From Candidatus Cloacimonadota bacterium (GTDB lineage: Bacteria; Muiribacteriota; UBA6191): a stretch of DNA of 64,000 bases. The translations under genes and the position numbers were made by a program. The notes beneath the pieces were generated by a model. It was not told the origin of the DNA. It saw nothing but the letters and a program-made list of their open reading frames with translations, and ran no database searches. This document shows, piece after piece, positions 8,570-17,880 of the stretch; the first letter of the stretch is position 1, and each line of letters begins with the position of its first letter. The stretch spans positions 124,001 through 188,000 of the forward strand of contig JAGSHD010000004.1 of assembly GCA_023954715.1 (NCBI GenBank), read 5' to 3'.

Positions 8570-11430
8570 GGCTTAAGGCTCTTTAATAGTTGAACTGAAT
8601 GGAGTCCTGGTTGGCTGGAGTAATTTATAGATTTTACATTATTCAAAATATTTTCAAGCGAATAACTCTTATCAACAACGCCAGGAGTCCCTGACTTCTT
8701 AATTAGTAAACCCAGTTTATGCTCATCAAAAGTGCCTGTACCATAAGTTTCATTATTAATGTTAATTGCAAGTGGACTACTCTGTTCCATACTGCTTTCT
8801 TTTATTGTAATTTTTGAACTAGAATCTTTATCTACTAGAATCGAGTTACTGGTAAACAATGAACTTTGTATTGAAATATTTCCTTCTCCAAATATTTGTT
8901 TCTTTTGATAAGCTGACAATGCTATTTTATTTTGAGAAAGTTGCGCGTTAAAGACATGTACTTTAGACAAATCTTTTGATGCAACCCCTATCCCATTGCC
9001 AGAAATATATGAATTTAACACTACCAAAGTACTGTTTTCACCAGCAGAAATTCCTTTGTCTACCATTTTTTCAATCATGCAGTTTTTTACTAGTACCTTA
9101 GCACCCGAGGTATCAATTCCATCTCCACTATTTTCATCAAAATGGCTATCAATGACAAGTCCTTGAACAAAATCTCCATCAAATGCATCACTTGAGTTTT
9201 TACTGAATAATGTGTTTTTAATTAAAAACTTTGAATACTTAATATTTAAACCATCATCACCTTTGGCATTTAAAATCTGAGAGCTTAAAATATCTACATC
9301 TGAATGAAAGAATGAAAGTTGGCCTGATATAAAAACCCCTTTGACGTAACTTTCACTTCCATTACTAACTATTAGATGATTGATATGTGACTTATTGGGA
9401 GAGTTGACAACCAAAATATTACCAAACGGTTTTTTCGGGTGAAGACTCATAATTTTAACAGGATATTGTTTACTCCCCTTAACATCTAATGAATTTTGAA
9501 TATACAAACTCACCTTTGGCGCAACGAGTAAAGTTGTGCCGGCCTCAATTACTACTTTAAACTTAGAATCAAACACTAAGTTCTTGTCTATAATGTGTAT
9601 TCCCTTTGATATTATTATCTTATTTTTCAACAGACTAAACGATCTAGGCAATTGATCTCTTTCACTAATATATATAGTCTCTAAACTATTATCCTTATAG
9701 GAAAGTGGAGCAATAAATCTCTGACTAGTCGAAATCTCAGTATTTGTTATAGAGTTTTTCAAACCCAGTTGAATAGAGTTTATTTGCTCTGGTAATAAAG
9801 CTTGCTTAATGCCTATCTGTAAGCTATGAGTTTTAGGAATAATTTTATGCTGACTATTTATTCCAATATTTAGCATGATAGGTGAAAATGATAAGGTAGT
9901 CTTATTGTTATCAATGACAGTTTCAAAGTTCAAATCTTGGTCATTAATTCTTAAATAAGCTATCTGCACTCCTTCTTTTACATCAATTGAAACTGAATCG
10001 CATATTATTCCATTCAATGCATCGGGAATAACACCAATATTTAGAGTTTGAGAATCTTTCTCTGTAACCAAATCGCTTTGTAAAAATACTCTAGTAGCCT
10101 CTAATTGACGTTTTAAGTAACTATAATTCTTTTTTATATATTGACAGTCTCTATAGTAGTAGGTGTCCAATGTTAAAAAGTCTGTAAATCCCGAGCCTGC
10201 ACCTGATAAAAAAAGTGAACGAAGCTTAAAATAGAAGCCTTCTAATACCTCAAAAATCTTTTCTTTATCAGATAATAACTTGTACAAAACCCTATCTCGA
10301 GCTAATTTGTGTTGATGCAACTTAAAGAGTCGCTTAGCTAACAAATCATACTCTGAACTTTCAAAATTGTTATTCAACTTCATCTGATTAACATCTCTTG
10401 GGGAGATATCATATATCATAGGTTCAAACTTACCTGTTGTACTATTATAAAACCATTTTAGATTATCACCGGAATGAGAGTGTAAACTTCCAAAGAGCCA
10501 AGTAAAAGCATTCCAATAATAGTATTTACTAAGGTCTAGGTAATCACCAATTTGTTGTGAAAACACCTGATCATCTGAACCCCTTACAAGTTCTAAAAAC
10601 TCATTCCATCTATCCGTAAAAATAGCTAATTTATGATCACCTTTATGTATAGTAGGGTTGAAGTTTGCTGAATAATTAAAGTTATGCATATTAGCATTAA
10701 AAAGCCCATTACCATTTAAAGCAGCATCAGACCAAGCATGGCCCGTACGAAAGATCTCGCCATCAGGTTTTTCTTGTTTTTCCAACATTTGTTTACTTGG
10801 TTTTTCTAACCAAAAATATAAGCCCATGTTAATTGCATTCATAGAAACAGTTGCGTATCCACTATCTGGAACTAGCAACCCATATTTTCTTGCAAACTTA
10901 TAGGCTACATGATCACTTTTTTTATCATCTGGAATTATCAAATCTAAGTATTTTCTGCCTTGAAATAGTTTATTTCTGTTAAACTTTACTCTCCATGACT
11001 TTTTTTCTCCACTCCAATGATTTGAATAATCCCCTCTAATTTTTATCTTAGCTTTAAAAGTCTCTGATTTATGATAAAACTTTATTGGGTACCAGTCTTT
11101 GTCCTTTGACAGTAGTATCCCGGAGCGACTAGCCTTTTTAAGACTAACTTGTAACTTTCTTAAATGCTTCTTGTTTATCTTTATTCGATAATGAGGAATC
11201 TTTAAGTCTTCAACAATAGAATGCTTCTTTTGAGGTTTTACCCAAAACTTCAGTTTGTTAATTTGCGAACCCAATACATACCGAAGTTTAACCTTCATAG
11301 CCTTGGGCATCACCTTGTATACTACGATACCTGGAGTAATGACAAAAAGCACTACAAAGACTAATCCCAATAAAATCGGTAAAACTCTGGTAAGTAACTT
11401 GGTTTTTACAGTAGATGGAACAAGAATCAT
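8566..11430 (-). CDS. CotH-like atypical kinase fused to a right-handed beta-helix domain
   Basis: A 954-residue protein with one N-terminal transmembrane segment (about residues 14-38) and the rest probably outside the cytoplasm. Residues ~80-450 match CotH: IRGDYSNHWSGEKKSWRVKF, the DLSKYYYWNAFTW segment and GDNLKWFYN followed by PMIYDIS, which holds the metal-binding Asp. CotH proteins are atypical protein kinases. The C-terminal ~350 residues contain many short repeats rich in G, N and D (for example NSGDGIDTSGAKVLVKNCMI), the pattern of a parallel beta-helix that may bind carbohydrate. It overlaps DUF4956 upstream and VTC downstream by four bases each. The fused beta-helix is longer than in ordinary CotH proteins. 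Confidence 0.85.
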   Translation of the reverse strand: MILVPSTVKTKLLTRVLPILLGLVFVVLFVITPGIVVYKVMPKAMKVKLRYVLGSQINKLKFWVKPQKKHSIVEDLKIPHYRIKINKKHLRKLQVSLKKASRSGILLSKDKDWYPIKFYHKSETFKAKIKIRGDYSNHWSGEKKSWRVKFNRNKLFQGRKYLDLIIPDDKKSDHVAYKFARKYGLLVPDSGYATVSMNAINMGLYFWLEKPSKQMLEKQEKPDGEIFRTGHAWSDAALNGNGLFNANMHNFNYSANFNPTIHKGDHKLAIFTDRWNEFLELVRGSDDQVFSQQIGDYLDLSKYYYWNAFTWLFGSLHSHSGDNLKWFYNSTTGKFEPMIYDISPRDVNQMKLNNNFESSEYDLLAKRLFKLHQHKLARDRVLYKLLSDKEKIFEVLEGFYFKLRSLFLSGAGSGFTDFLTLDTYYYRDCQYIKKNYSYLKRQLEATRVFLQSDLVTEKDSQTLNIGVIPDALNGIICDSVSIDVKEGVQIAYLRINDQDLNFETVIDNNKTTLSFSPIMLNIGINSQHKIIPKTHSLQIGIKQALLPEQINSIQLGLKNSITNTEISTSQRFIAPLSYKDNSLETIYISERDQLPRSFSLLKNKIIISKGIHIIDKNLVFDSKFKVVIEAGTTLLVAPKVSLYIQNSLDVKGSKQYPVKIMSLHPKKPFGNILVVNSPNKSHINHLIVSNGSESYVKGVFISGQLSFFHSDVDILSSQILNAKGDDGLNIKYSKFLIKNTLFSKNSSDAFDGDFVQGLVIDSHFDENSGDGIDTSGAKVLVKNCMIEKMVDKGISAGENSTLVVLNSYISGNGIGVASKDLSKVHVFNAQLSQNKIALSAYQKKQIFGEGNISIQSSLFTSNSILVDKDSSSKITIKESSMEQSSPLAININNETYGTGTFDEHKLGLLIKKSGTPGVVDKSYSLENILNNVKSINYSSQPGLHSVQLLKSLKP

Positions 11431-12104
11431 ACTGGTAATTGCAATTGAGGTGCTAACAATGAAATATTTTGAATCCCAGCTAGCTCTTTAATATTTTTGA
11501 TTATTTGATGCTCATTGATTGAGTCGTTGTTAACCACTCTTACTTCAAATACATATTCCCATTTATCATTATTGTGATCCATGCTTCTAATTGTGGTATT
11601 TGAGTTCACTTTTTTTATTTGCTGCAATAACTTTTGTGAATCTTCGCCTTCACCAGATACAACAACAACATAATCATTATGAACATTCTTGCCAAATTCT
11701 AGATAATATAAAACAAGAATAGCTACAAATAATATGGCAGAGGCTAAACTAATGACAAACCAATTATAAGTACCGCAACCTAGACCAATAGAAATCGCCC
11801 AAAATAAATAAATCATATCTCTAGAATCTTTTATCACTGTACGAAATCTAATAATTGATAAAGCTCCCACCATTCCTAAAGATAAAGTCAAATTACTACC
11901 GATCAGCAACATTACTAACGCTACGATAGGCGATACCAATATAATTGTTGTTAAAAAAGATCTTTCATAGTTTAAGCTTCTGTGGGTATATCTATATACA
12001 AAACTCACAAAAGTTGATAATACAAGTGACAAAATTAATGCTATAATTAAGTCAATAGTATTGATAGAAATTGAGCTTTGAGCTATATCAATATTGTTTA
12101 ACAT
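11427..12104 (-). CDS. DUF4956 membrane protein
   Basis: The 225-residue product has about four transmembrane segments in its first 135 residues and a soluble C-terminal domain. The stretch GALSIIRFRTVIKDSRDMIY followed by LFWAISIGLGCG is the DUF4956 hallmark. The family has no assigned function but is often encoded with CotH and VTC proteins, as here. It is the first gene of the operon; its stop overlaps the cotH-like start by four bases. A perfect-armed 18-base palindrome lies 65 bases upstream of the start. Confidence 0.85.
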   Translation of the reverse strand: MLNNIDIAQSSISINTIDLIIALILSLVLSTFVSFVYRYTHRSLNYERSFLTTIILVSPIVALVMLLIGSNLTLSLGMVGALSIIRFRTVIKDSRDMIYLFWAISIGLGCGTYNWFVISLASAILFVAILVLYYLEFGKNVHNDYVVVVSGEGEDSQKLLQQIKKVNSNTTIRSMDHNNDKWEYVFEVRVVNNDSINEHQIIKNIKELAGIQNISLLAPQLQLPV

Positions 12105-12168
12105 GAAGGTACTCCAAATAGGTTATGTTGATTTACTCTTTTTAAGAGCAACTTGAGATTTACATCAG

Positions 12169-12186
12169 TATAACAAAGTTGTTATA
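12169..12186. promoter_or_regulatory. 18-bp palindrome upstream of the DUF4956-CotH-VTC operon
   Basis: TATAACAAAGTTGTTATA has 8-base perfect arms around a 2-base centre. It lies in the 221-base region between the SGNH-like gene and the operon start at 12104. This is the size and symmetry of a dimeric repressor site, although it is AT-rich. The rest of that region (12105-12325) shows only a 7-base stem (GAATAGC/GCTATTC, about 12275-12317) with a long loop, too weak to call a terminator. Confidence 0.4.
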
Positions 12187-12325
12187 TAAATTTAAGTTTA
12201 TCGAGTCATAAATTTGACCCCATATTATTAACAGCAAATACTGACTCATTAGATTTACTTTTTCGACTTTCATAGAATAGCCCACTAAAGACACTTCAAC
12301 AAAACAAAGAGCTATTCAATGCCAC

Positions 12326-13171
12326 TTAATCTATTAGTTTGTTAAACTCTTTTGTAAACGCGAAAGCATCTTTATATAAGAGATGTAAACCATCACTTGT
12401 ATTATAGTTCTGTTTCGATGTGATAACTTTCTTGCTTGGAAAAGCTCTCTTAAGAACCCTTCTGATATGCTGCATACTTTTTGATTGAGTTAGCACCGGT
12501 TCAACAGGCATTTCAAAAAAAACTATTTCTGATTTTTTTGTTTCAAAATATGAAAGTAATAACTTTAACTGCTCTAGTTTATTCAAATAGTCTTTTTGCT
12601 CTACACTATGCTCTGCTTTCTGTAGTTTTAAAGCAGTCTCATATACTCTCTGATTTCTTGTCTCTTTCATATGCTCTTCGTGAGTTTTTCCATATACAGA
12701 TTTTAGCTCAGTCAACCCTAAATTTAGGGGCTGGTTCTTTTCTCTTAATGCTGGAAAGTAGTTTTTTACCTTATACCATATTGGATAAAATAAAGAATCC
12801 AACATCTTGATATCTTGCTCTCTAAATATTGTATTTATTTCTACAAATATTTTCTTTGGTACAAAATCGCTTCGTTTTATGATTTCTAACCCAGTCAAAA
12901 CACTACCACCAGAAAATGACAGATTAGAGAAACCGACTACTAAAGCTTTCTTTTGTATCCTCGCTGCTAACGAAGAGCCAACAATTACATTTTTAGATTT
13001 CTTATCGTAAATAAACCCCTGTGCCGCAGCATAGTTTTGTTGCCATTGATTTTGATAAGATAGTATAACGGGTTGATTGATACCAATGTATAAATTATAA
13101 ATTAAAAACATAGCACAAAATTGAAACAAAATTACCTTTATATTTTTAAAACTGAAAATAAATGAATTCAC
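12326..13171 (-). CDS. SGNH-hydrolase-like protein, partner of the MBOAT acyltransferase
   Basis: A 282-residue protein with one N-terminal hydrophobic segment and a predicted periplasmic domain. Seen motifs are VIVGSSLAAR, like SGNH block I (G-x-S), and SDGLHL near the C terminus, like block V (D-x-x-H). Such proteins (AlgX/AlgJ/DltD-like) commonly work with MBOAT proteins to O-acetylate glycans, and the MBOAT gene is directly upstream with a short overlap. The GTG at 13171 is preferred because GGGAG precedes it at short spacing; the frame stays open to a TTG at 13195. Overall similarity to named families is weak, so the call depends on motifs and context. Confidence 0.6.
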   Translation of the reverse strand: MNSFIFSFKNIKVILFQFCAMFLIYNLYIGINQPVILSYQNQWQQNYAAAQGFIYDKKSKNVIVGSSLAARIQKKALVVGFSNLSFSGGSVLTGLEIIKRSDFVPKKIFVEINTIFREQDIKMLDSLFYPIWYKVKNYFPALREKNQPLNLGLTELKSVYGKTHEEHMKETRNQRVYETALKLQKAEHSVEQKDYLNKLEQLKLLLSYFETKKSEIVFFEMPVEPVLTQSKSMQHIRRVLKRAFPSKKVITSKQNYNTSDGLHLLYKDAFAFTKEFNKLID

Positions 13172-14561
13172 CACTACTCCCACTATTCGTAACAATTAAA
13201 AAAAACATAACAGAATAAACTAGGTTATTATTTAAGTAATTTTTACCCGTACGTTGATAAGATAAATAACTTAAATGATAAATAACAATAGGCATAGAAT
13301 AACAAGCGATCAACAATAACGACAATTTATTAATCGATAAAGAAGAGTTTTCAAAGAAAGCTTTTACATACAAAATCACCTGATCAAAGTTCGGTAACTT
13401 AAATAATAACCATCCAATAGTAACAACACTAAAAACGAATATAATTTTTAGATAATCAAACATTGGATTTTTTATTTTAATAATATTTTTTTGAACAAAC
13501 CTCTCTACAGCAAGTAGTGACCCATGATATAAGCCCCATACTACATAGCTAAGAGCTGCACCATGCCATAAACCCCCAAAAGCCATAACTAACATTAGAT
13601 TAACATATGTTTTCATATTCCCTTTTCTGTTACCACCTAAAGGGATATAGAGGTATTCTTTCAACCAAGTAGACAAAGAAATATGCCATCTAGTCCAAAA
13701 TTCCGAAAAGGACTTTGCTATATATGGAAAACAAAAGTTCCTAGAAAGATTATAGCCATACAACTTTGCTATTCCGATAGCTATCAAACTATAGCCTGCA
13801 AAATCTGCAAAGATCTGCATAGAGTACCCAAACAATAAAGCCATTAAATTTAACGAAGACAAGTTTTCAAAATATGGATAGGTCATCCAAAAAGTCTGGT
13901 CTTTCAAATTATCTGCAACCACCATTTTAAAGAAATAGCCAACTATTAAAAGTTTAACGCTTTTTTCAAATTCTATGTCTTTAAAGTATTTGTGTTTGAT
14001 TTGAGGATAAAACTGATAAGCTTTCACAATTGGTCCGGCAACTAACTGCGGGAAAAACGATATAAAAAATACAGTATCTATAAAGTGCTTAGAAAACTTC
14101 TTTTCAACATGCCAGGTATTTATTGAGTCTTCTCCATTATTCCTATATAGATCAACTACCAAGCTAATCCCTTGAAAAGTATAAAATGAGATACCTATTG
14201 GCAATGGGATAAGTACAAAAAGCTCTCCGATTCCACCTACATTTGTAAAACTATCTATTATTGAAACAAAGAGCCCAATGTATTTAAAATACATAAGGAC
14301 CAATAAGTTGAAAACTACTCCGACTGTGGCATAGAGTTTTTTTCTAAAATTATTTGTTTCGAAGTATACGTAATAACTTGCAATAGAGTTGATCGATGCA
14401 GAAAACAATAACAAAGCTAATAACAGAGGTTGGCCATAAGCATAGAAGATACAACTTGAAATTATCAGAATTTGTCGCTGGTAGTTTAAAAGCATCTTTC
14501 TGTAATAAAAGAATGCTGTTATTAAAACCAAAAGTACAAATGGAAAGCTATTAAATAGCAT
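13146..14561 (-). CDS. MBOAT-family O-acyltransferase (AlgI-like)
   Basis: The 471-residue polytopic protein has the AlgI/DltB signature: FWTRWHISLSTWLKEYLYIP followed by LGGN, and the catalytic His region FGGLWHGAALSYVVWGLYHG. AlgI-type proteins move acetyl groups across the inner membrane for O-acetylation of extracellular polysaccharide. The gene overlaps the SGNH-like gene downstream and is 15 bases from the WcaF-like gene upstream, so three possible acylation proteins are encoded together. The acyl group and acceptor glycan cannot be read from sequence. Confidence 0.92.
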   Translation of the reverse strand: MLFNSFPFVLLVLITAFFYYRKMLLNYQRQILIISSCIFYAYGQPLLLALLLFSASINSIASYYVYFETNNFRKKLYATVGVVFNLLVLMYFKYIGLFVSIIDSFTNVGGIGELFVLIPLPIGISFYTFQGISLVVDLYRNNGEDSINTWHVEKKFSKHFIDTVFFISFFPQLVAGPIVKAYQFYPQIKHKYFKDIEFEKSVKLLIVGYFFKMVVADNLKDQTFWMTYPYFENLSSLNLMALLFGYSMQIFADFAGYSLIAIGIAKLYGYNLSRNFCFPYIAKSFSEFWTRWHISLSTWLKEYLYIPLGGNRKGNMKTYVNLMLVMAFGGLWHGAALSYVVWGLYHGSLLAVERFVQKNIIKIKNPMFDYLKIIFVFSVVTIGWLLFKLPNFDQVILYVKAFFENSSLSINKLSLLLIACYSMPIVIYHLSYLSYQRTGKNYLNNNLVYSVMFFLIVTNSGSSGEFIYFQF

Positions 14562-14576
14562 ATTTCTCCTAAATGA

Positions 14577-15125
14577 TTAAACCAGTTTTCGCTCTCTTAC
14601 AAACTGGGCTGGATTTCCTTGATAAATTGAATATGCCTCTAAATCTTTAGTGGCTATTGACCCAGCCGTTAAGATTGAATGACTTTTGCAAACAACATTT
14701 GGGCACACAGTACTTTTTGCACCAATCCAAGCCCCTTCCTCTACGGTAATTGGCCCTAAAATTAAGTCAAATGTAATTTTCTTATAGTTATGGTTTCCGG
14801 TCAACAAATAGGCTCCTTGAGAAATACAAGCATTCTTACCTATTTTAATCTCTGCAAGATTATCAATCCACACATTTTCCCCAATCCAAGTATTATCTCC
14901 TATCTCTAAAAACCAAGGGTATTTCACTTGTACATTGGGCTTCAGATTAATGTTTTTACCTAGCTTTGCCCCAAACAACGCTAACAGCTTCAATCGTAAA
15001 CCCGAAGAGAAAAACAATAAGTGTTGCATGAAAACAAAGTCAACAACAAACCAAAGAGCTCTTTTAATAAAAGAGCCTGGGTTGTAATCTTTATTGGTGA
15101 ATTTAGATAAATCTGTTTTTTTCAT
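14577..15125 (-). CDS. WcaF-like hexapeptide acetyltransferase
   Basis: The 182-residue product is a left-handed beta-helix acyltransferase: hexapeptide repeats from about residue 60 (IGDNTWIGENVWI, IGKNACISQGAYL), then TGNHNY, GAWIGAKSTVCPNVV and a C-terminal YQGNPAQFVRER. That layout matches the putative colanic-acid acetyltransferase WcaF group, which uses acetyl-CoA in the cytoplasm. It is first in a run with the MBOAT and SGNH-like genes. The upstream divergent gap (15126-15346) holds no feature I can support beyond AT-rich promoter-like sequence, including TACAAT at 15309-15314. Confidence 0.88.
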   Translation of the reverse strand: MKKTDLSKFTNKDYNPGSFIKRALWFVVDFVFMQHLLFFSSGLRLKLLALFGAKLGKNINLKPNVQVKYPWFLEIGDNTWIGENVWIDNLAEIKIGKNACISQGAYLLTGNHNYKKITFDLILGPITVEEGAWIGAKSTVCPNVVCKSHSILTAGSIATKDLEAYSIYQGNPAQFVRERKLV

Positions 15126-15346
15126 ACTATGACTGTGCTAAAAAATTATTTATTTTATTAAGTATCAAGTGTTAGAAACATGAATGAATCTACACAAAGC
15201 GACCTATGGTAACAACTAGTATTACAATTAGAGTAAATATTCTACCTTTCAACGAGCATTTTTGTAAGACTAATTAAAAAGTATTTTATATCTTAATTTA
15301 TTTTTAGTGTACAATAAATTATCTCAAATCAAAAATAGGAATTATT

Positions 15347-16207
15347 ATGCAAGGCGGATTACACCTTCAAAACAACTATAAAACACATTGCGACAAAACC
15401 CCTTTAGTTACAATCGTTACACCAAACTATAACGGTGCAACCTACCTTGAAGAAACTATCCTATGTATCAGAAATCAAAGCTATAAAAACATTGAGCATA
15501 TCATTGTAGACGGAGGATCAACTGATCAATCTCTAGAGATTCTAAAGAACAACGAAGATAAAATTGATTTCTTTATTTCAGAAAAAGACAATGGAATGTA
15601 CGATGCTATTAATAAAGGGTTTTCTTATGCCAATGGAAAAATTCTTGCTTATCTAAATTCGGATGATCTATATCATGAAAAGTGTATTGAAAAAGTAGTA
15701 AATGCATATCAAAGTTTAGATGAGGACTACTTACTCTTTAGCGACTTCATTATTAAAAATGAAACTACTAAAAACTCCTACCCTTACAAGTCCACTAATC
15801 TAGGTAAAGACTCGATATTATGCTATGAAAGAATGCCATTCGCTCAACAATCCGCTTTTTGGACTAAAAAAATATGGGACTCTATTGGGCCTTTTGATAC
15901 AAAGTATAGATATGTTGGAGACTTCGATTTCTTCTCTAGAATACTTCTAGCTCCTTTCAGTAAAATATATAGATTAAAAAAACACTTAGCTACATTTAGA
16001 ATCCACGAAGATGCCTTATCTACCCATCAAAAGATGATAGATGAAGCAGTGATAGTCAGAGAAAGGCTAGATTTAAAGCATATTTCATTTAGAACCCTTA
16101 GAAAGAAACTTTCACATTATTACTATACACTCTCCAATATCAAATCAAGCTTAACTTATCGATATGATAAGACAAAACTTCCAAAGGAACAAAATCATGA
16201 AAGTTAG
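15347..16207 (+). CDS. Family 2 glycosyltransferase
   Basis: A 286-residue GT-A fold enzyme. It begins TIVTPNYNGATYLEE, has IIVDGGSTD in the nucleotide-binding region, LNSDDLY as the DxD-type metal motif (about residue 105), and a later WDSIGPFDTKYRYVGDFDF acceptor-side segment. Such enzymes add one sugar to the lipid-linked oligosaccharide on the cytoplasmic face. The start has AGGA seven bases upstream. It overlaps the next glycosyltransferase by 11 bases; the two are paralogues and form a short plus-strand operon. Donor and linkage cannot be predicted. Confidence 0.9.
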   Translation: MQGGLHLQNNYKTHCDKTPLVTIVTPNYNGATYLEETILCIRNQSYKNIEHIIVDGGSTDQSLEILKNNEDKIDFFISEKDNGMYDAINKGFSYANGKILAYLNSDDLYHEKCIEKVVNAYQSLDEDYLLFSDFIIKNETTKNSYPYKSTNLGKDSILCYERMPFAQQSAFWTKKIWDSIGPFDTKYRYVGDFDFFSRILLAPFSKIYRLKKHLATFRIHEDALSTHQKMIDEAVIVRERLDLKHISFRTLRKKLSHYYYTLSNIKSSLTYRYDKTKLPKEQNHES

Positions 16208-16985
16208 TATTGTTACAGTAGTCTATAATAATCAAGATACAATAGCTGACTGTATAGAGTCTGTAGTATCACAAGACTACTCTGATATCGAATACATCAT
16301 TATCGATGGAAACTCCTCAGATAACACCCTAAAGATTATTCAAAAGTATGAAAATGATATAAGTATACTTGTTTCTGAAAGCGACAAAGGCCTTTATTAC
16401 GCAATGAATAAAGGAATCTCATTAGCCACTGGAGAGCTAGTTGGAACTCTAAATTCTGATGATTTTTATACCCACAATCAAGTAGTATCCAATATGGTAA
16501 AGAATATTCAGGCTAATAACTCTGATGCTTGCTACGCAAACTTAGTTTATGTTCATCCAACTAATTATAGTGTCCAAAGATATTGGTTTTCTGGAGAATA
16601 TAATAGAGGTAGGTTCATGTCTGGTTGGATGCCACCCCACCCAACATTTTTTGTAAAAAAGAAACATTTGGATGACTATGGGCTATTCAATACGGATTTA
16701 AAAAACTCTGCTGATTATGAACTAATGCTACGGCTCCTATATGTTCATAAGATACCAACATCTTTCTTGGATGAAGTCACAATTGTCATGAGAAATGGCG
16801 GTCATAGCAACATGAGTCTGTCTAACCGCTTGAGAGCTAACAAGGAAGATCGTCAGTCGTGGCGCATTAACAATATCAAACCCGCCTTACTCACTTTAAC
16901 TATAAAGTTTATTACTAAACTCTTTCAATTCTTAAAGTCTGCTCCACAAAAGACCTACAAGCCAAAAGTAGTGTCTACTAAATAG
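16197..16985 (+). CDS. Family 2 glycosyltransferase
   Basis: The 262-residue product begins MKVSIVTVVYNNQDT and shows IIIDGNSSDNT, LNSDDFY (metal motif) and a GWMPPHPTFFVKK segment typical of the WcaA-like GT2 group. The ATG at 16197 was chosen because AAAGGA precedes it by nine bases and the protein then begins exactly at the GT-A fold. An upstream in-frame start inside the preceding gene is less likely. Its last eight bases overlap the convergent WaaE-like gene. Confidence 0.9.
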   Translation: MKVSIVTVVYNNQDTIADCIESVVSQDYSDIEYIIIDGNSSDNTLKIIQKYENDISILVSESDKGLYYAMNKGISLATGELVGTLNSDDFYTHNQVVSNMVKNIQANNSDACYANLVYVHPTNYSVQRYWFSGEYNRGRFMSGWMPPHPTFFVKKKHLDDYGLFNTDLKNSADYELMLRLLYVHKIPTSFLDEVTIVMRNGGHSNMSLSNRLRANKEDRQSWRINNIKPALLTLTIKFITKLFQFLKSAPQKTYKPKVVSTK

Positions 16986-17880
16986 TTATTTTATATTCTT
17001 TCAGCAACAGATCTTTAAGAGGCATCCCAGTTTTTGTTAGCTTTTTTTGAATCTCTATAATCTTTACATCTACTAAAAAGCGATACCAAAAGCCCTGTAA
17101 AAAGTGAAATATAAATCCTTCTTTACCATCTAAAAAACCCAGTTTAAATATATAGCGATATCCAAAATACAAAAATGCCCTCCAAAGTAGTGGAGCATTT
17201 CCATAAACCTCTTCTTTAAACCATCTTTTCTTTGCTGTTTTTCCGCCTTGCCTATCTGCTATACCGTCGATAGTATTGGACTCTTCTTTTAACAGTATGT
17301 GCTCGATTGCTTCTCTTATAGCATAAGAATTGTGTTTATCTGTCCAACCACCTATATCAGCCTGACGATCATGATTATACTCAATGATATCTATTTCCGT
17401 ATGAACCGTATTACCTTCTACTTGAATATGCTCATCCATCCATCGTTGTTCTATCTTACCTTTAGACTTTCTGAAAATTCGTAAAAAATAATTTGGATAA
17501 ATAGTGCCGTGACTAATCCATCTATCCATAAAAAATATTTTTATTTTTACAAAAACCCCATTAATATCATTTTTTGAAAGCTCATTAGACAGTAATGAAA
17601 AGCCTTCTTCAGTCCATCTTTCATCGGCGTCAATTCTTAAAACCCACTCACTAGTAATATTGGCGTTATCTAATCCCCACTGAAATTGCTGAGAATAGTT
17701 CACCCACTTATTTTGAATAAAATCAGCATTATTTTGTTCTGCTATTTTTTGGGTACTGTCTGTAGAAAATGAATCGACAATAACAATTTGATTCACATGC
17801 TCTTTAATCGAAGCGATACACTCTGATAGGTTTTTTTCTTCATTCAAAGTTAAAATTATTGCAGTAATTGGAAGCTTCAC
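16978..17880 (-). CDS. Family 2 glycosyltransferase, WaaE/KdtX-like
   Basis: The 300-residue protein has ITAIILTLNEEKNLSECI at the N terminus, IVDSFSTDST, and the metal motif RIDADERW near residue 84. This arrangement (NEE ... DSFSTD ... DADE) matches the lipopolysaccharide core glucosyltransferase WaaE/KdtX group and related capsule enzymes. The C-terminal ~100 residues include a hydrophobic, aromatic-rich helix that may sit at the membrane. It directly follows the GT4 gene, with start and stop adjacent. Confidence 0.88.
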   Translation of the reverse strand: MKLPITAIILTLNEEKNLSECIASIKEHVNQIVIVDSFSTDSTQKIAEQNNADFIQNKWVNYSQQFQWGLDNANITSEWVLRIDADERWTEEGFSLLSNELSKNDINGVFVKIKIFFMDRWISHGTIYPNYFLRIFRKSKGKIEQRWMDEHIQVEGNTVHTEIDIIEYNHDRQADIGGWTDKHNSYAIREAIEHILLKEESNTIDGIADRQGGKTAKKRWFKEEVYGNAPLLWRAFLYFGYRYIFKLGFLDGKEGFIFHFLQGFWYRFLVDVKIIEIQKKLTKTGMPLKDLLLKEYKITI

